A stretch of 33,375 bases of DNA from Acidobacteria bacterium AH-259-O06 (GTDB lineage: Bacteria; Acidobacteriota; UBA6911; RPQK01; JADFOI01). The stretch is from contig JALLOM010000005.1 of the NCBI GenBank assembly GCA_027717865.1, forward strand, positions 1-33,375, given 5' to 3'. The translations under genes and the position numbers were made by a program. The notes under the pieces were generated by a model. That model was not told the origin of the DNA. It ran no database searches and saw only the letters and a program-made list of their open reading frames with translations. Below, in pieces: positions 31,935 to 33,375 of this stretch (its first letter is position 1; the number at the start of each line of letters is the position of its first letter).

Positions 31935-31958
31935 TGTAGTGAATAGCGTAGTGAAATG
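31935..31958 (+). repeat. element 2 right arm-type site
   Basis: The same doubled motif as at 20443 (minus strand TTCACTAC-GCTA-TTCACTAC), in the same orientation, 115 bases left of the right-hand core. Confidence 0.75.
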
Positions 31959-31960
31959 CA

Positions 31961-32000
31961 CGGGGAAAACAGGGGAATTGTGGGGAACTGTGGGGAAAGC
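31961..32000 (+). repeat. four GGGGAA repeats with exact 10-bp period
   Basis: GGGGAA starts at 31962, 31972, 31982 and 31992, so each copy faces the same side of the helix. The block lies between the arm site and the core at the right end of element 2. It is absent from the left end. It is likely a cooperative binding site for an excisionase or a second integrase site. Confidence 0.65.
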
Positions 32001-32038
32001 CTCGACTGGCTCAAATCCTTACCAATCAAGGCTTTCCC
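31993..32038. repeat. 10-bp inverted repeat beside the right attachment site
   Basis: GGGAAAGCCT (31993-32002) and AGGCTTTCCC (32029-32038) are exact reverse complements with a 26-nt spacer. The left arm overlaps the last GGGGAA repeat. It could end the transcript of the orphan tRNA 5' half or shape the recombination complex. Confidence 0.5.
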
Positions 32039-32072
32039 TTTGCTTTCAGGCAGTTAGAAAAAGGTCCGAAAA

Positions 32073-32115
32073 CTGAGTGCGATTCAGGCGCTCTTCCGAA
32101 CTGAGCTACGTCCCC
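32073..32115 (-). tRNA. tRNA-Ala(CGC) 5' fragment, right attachment site of element 2
   Basis: These bases are identical to the 5' part of the complete tRNA (acceptor 5' strand, D-arm, anticodon stem-loop). Identity stops at the 15-bp core (32073-32087), beyond which element 2 sequence follows. With the host promoter upstream, it is the native start of the tRNA gene, now cut off from its 3' part. Confidence 0.92.
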
Positions 32116-32129
32116 ACTGGAGAAGCTTG

Positions 32130-32157
32130 ATTTTACCACTTGCAAGCACAGGGACAA
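32130..32157 (-). promoter_or_regulatory. native tRNA-Ala promoter, now orphaned
   Basis: On the minus strand, -35 TTGTCC (32157-32152) and -10 TAAAAT (32135-32130) have 16-base spacing. The -10 ends 14 bases before the tRNA 5' end, a normal tRNA promoter position. It now leads into only the 5' tRNA half and then element 2. Confidence 0.55.
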
Positions 32158-32263
32158 AGAAGGACAAAGAAGGGCAGCCGTGAGGGGAAATCCGGCGCGA
32201 TTTTTTAAACCTGCTCGCTCTGTGCGGCAGAACCGGATCCTGCGCTCTGAGGTGGAACACATC

Positions 32264-33375
32264 TCACGATTGATGTGCTGTCGATCGGGACCATGCCATG
32301 CCAAGACTCATAAGCAGCAGAGAGAGCAGGATGCCTAATGCAGTTGGAGAGAAAATCCAAATTCCGCTTCCTGCCGTGATCACGTGTACAACCGCGGTAG
32401 CGATCACAGAGATGATTATGACCGCTAAGCAAGAGCCTCCTGGGCCGCAAGAGTAAAGTCCGAATACGACCGGCGCAAAAAAGGTTACCGAAATCAGGCT
32501 ATAGAAAATCGTTAGAGCCGAGATCACGGAAGGAAGGACGATGGCGAGTGCTACCGCCAGAACGCCGGCAACTGCCGATGTGTAGCGGCTGATGCGTAGA
32601 AGCTGCTGCTCATCTAACTCCGGCCGTATGAATGTTTGGTAAAGGTCCCTACTCAAGGAGGTGGAAAGCATGAACAAGACTGCATCGGCTGAGCTGATCT
32701 CGGCGGAGAAGACGCCAGCTAGAAGCAGTGCTCCTAACCAGAGGGGAAGCAGCTCGGTCATGACATAGGGTAGAGCCAATTCCGGGTTCCCAAGATTGGG
32801 GAATACAGCGGCCGCTGACATTCCCAGAAGAACAGGGAAAAAAGCGTAAATGAACAGTACCCCGGCGTTGGCACCCACCCCAATTCGCACGGCCCGGGTG
32901 CTGCGGGCTCCGTAAACTTTTTGCAGCAGCCCCGGGGACACAATGAAGGCGGGGACAAGCAGCACCAGGTAAGCCAAGATTCCTTCTAAACCGATACCGG
33001 TCATGTTGAAATAAGACTGGCTGTAGGCCTCCTGCTCAAGGATGCTGCGGCGGAGAGCACTCCAGCCACCCACATTGGAAAGAGCCAGAGGCACTGCCAG
33101 GAGAAAGGCCGACGCCTTGACCAGCAGTTGAACCAGATTGATCCATACGGTCCCTTTTAGGCCGCCGGCCGAGAAATACACAACCACGACCAATCCTCCC
33201 AGCAAGCAGCCCACTGACTTGGTGGTTCCAACCACGACCCCCAGGATCCAGGCGACAGCAATTAGCTGGCCGGCCAGGATGGCCAGCGTCCCAGCCCAAA
33301 GGAGCAAGGCGGAGAGTGCCCGAACAGCCCGGTTGTAGCGAAACTCCAGAAAGTCTCCAACCGTCAGAAATTGCC
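32264..33375 (-). CDS. sodium:solute symporter family protein, 5' end outside the window
   Basis: The visible 370 residues are almost wholly hydrophobic helices separated by short loops, about ten membrane segments. They begin in frame at the window edge as QFLTVGDFLEFRYNRAVRAL. Family features include YFSAGGLKGTVWINLVQLLV, SPGLLQKVYGARSTRAVRIG and LLAGVFSAEISSADAVLFML followed by SRDLYQ, the conserved block around helix 8 that helps form the sodium site. It would import a solute with Na+; the substrate cannot be read. The gene ends normally (STAHQS, stop 32264-32266) 107 bases before the tRNA promoter, on the same strand. It is taken as host chromosome. Confidence 0.9.
   Translation of the reverse strand, partial: QFLTVGDFLEFRYNRAVRALSALLLWAGTLAILAGQLIAVAWILGVVVGTTKSVGCLLGGLVVVVYFSAGGLKGTVWINLVQLLVKASAFLLAVPLALSNVGGWSALRRSILEQEAYSQSYFNMTGIGLEGILAYLVLLVPAFIVSPGLLQKVYGARSTRAVRIGVGANAGVLFIYAFFPVLLGMSAAAVFPNLGNPELALPYVMTELLPLWLGALLLAGVFSAEISSADAVLFMLSTSLSRDLYQTFIRPELDEQQLLRISRYTSAVAGVLAVALAIVLPSVISALTIFYSLISVTFFAPVVFGLYSCGPGGSCLAVIIISVIATAVVHVITAGSGIWIFSPTALGILLSLLLMSLGMAWSRSTAHQS

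Larger units (their letters stand above)
20347..32087 (-). mobile_element. element 2: terminase-bearing, satellite-like island at tRNA-Ala
   Basis: The bounds are the repeated tRNA 5' part with its core (20347-20391 and 32073-32117, 45 identical bases), giving 11,726 bp per unit. The motif TTCACTAC-GCTA-TTCACTAC on the minus strand lies near both ends (20443 and 31935). All genes run leftward: HicA/HicB, regulators, an excisionase-like HTH, an SF3 primase-helicase, terminase subunits, three phage-like proteins, an HTH protein and the integrase. Portal, major capsid and tail genes are not visible. The size and content recall phage satellites of the PICI or P4 type. Confidence 0.8.

Noticed and set aside
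31961-32000. CRISPR-like array
   Set aside because: The repeat unit is only 6 bases with a 10-base period and no spacer-sized gaps or cas genes; a phased protein-binding site fits better.
7092-32117. A single 25-kb element with an internal tRNA
   Set aside because: Two integrases, two different arm-site motifs each matched at its own pair of ends, and exact core-to-core repeats are better explained by two tandem elements.

Overview
The window looks like the chromosome of an uncultured, probably Gram-negative bacterium. It carries a lipoprotein with a clean lipobox, an OmpR/PhoB-type response regulator (broken), a sodium:solute symporter and a T-type sulfatase. The sulfatase style and the GACACCGGTGTC palindromes suggest something like Acidobacteriota or a similar soil or sediment lineage; that is a weak inference, not a diagnosis.

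Layout. (1) 1-5090 is host-like but worn DNA: a frameshifted and truncated DDE transposase, a lipoprotein gene followed in the same frame by a sulfatase gene, a hairpin-rich gap, and a response regulator frameshifted in its DNA-binding domain. (2) 5091-7091 is a palindrome-rich gap followed by a run of small overlapping accessory genes. It ends in a doubled GTTACCCCAG motif next to a tRNA fragment, possibly the right end of an older element. (3) 7092-20361 is element 1 (13,221 bp from core to core). It holds a P4-type integrase, an orphan PD-(D/E)XK-like protein, a zinc-finger protein, an AlpA-like regulator, a prim-pol/DUF3987 replication protein, a small protein, an IS6 fragment and a 1929-residue SF1 helicase with a Vsr-like nuclease and two DUF3320-like modules. 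(4) 20347-32087 is element 2 (11,726 bp), with every gene on the minus strand. It holds a second tyrosine integrase, an HTH protein, phage-like proteins, a large terminase with an apparent small subunit, an SF3 (D5/P4-type) primase-helicase, an excisionase-like HTH protein, a zinc-ribbon protein with a sigma-region-4-like tail, and HicA/HicB. No portal, major capsid or tail gene is visible. (5) From 32116 host DNA resumes with a tRNA-type promoter and a symporter gene cut by the window edge.

The organising feature is a tRNA-Ala(CGC) gene on the minus strand. A complete copy lies at 20313-20389 between the two elements. Its 3' part is repeated alone at 7092-7140 and its 5' part alone at 32073-32115. 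All three copies share a 15-bp core that is the anticodon stem-loop. The simplest reading is two tandem integrations at the same core: element 1 brought a replacement 3' part and element 2 a replacement 5' part. The only complete tRNA gene is then a hybrid of two element-borne halves, and the native promoter now drives an orphan 5' half 11.7 kb away. Each element also has its own doubled motif near both ends, which look like integrase arm sites.

Element 1 reads as a P4-like integrative island carrying defence-type cargo. Element 2 reads as a phage-satellite-like island that has DNA packaging and replication genes but lacks virion genes. Functions are inferred by recognising families from the translated sequence; no database search was run.
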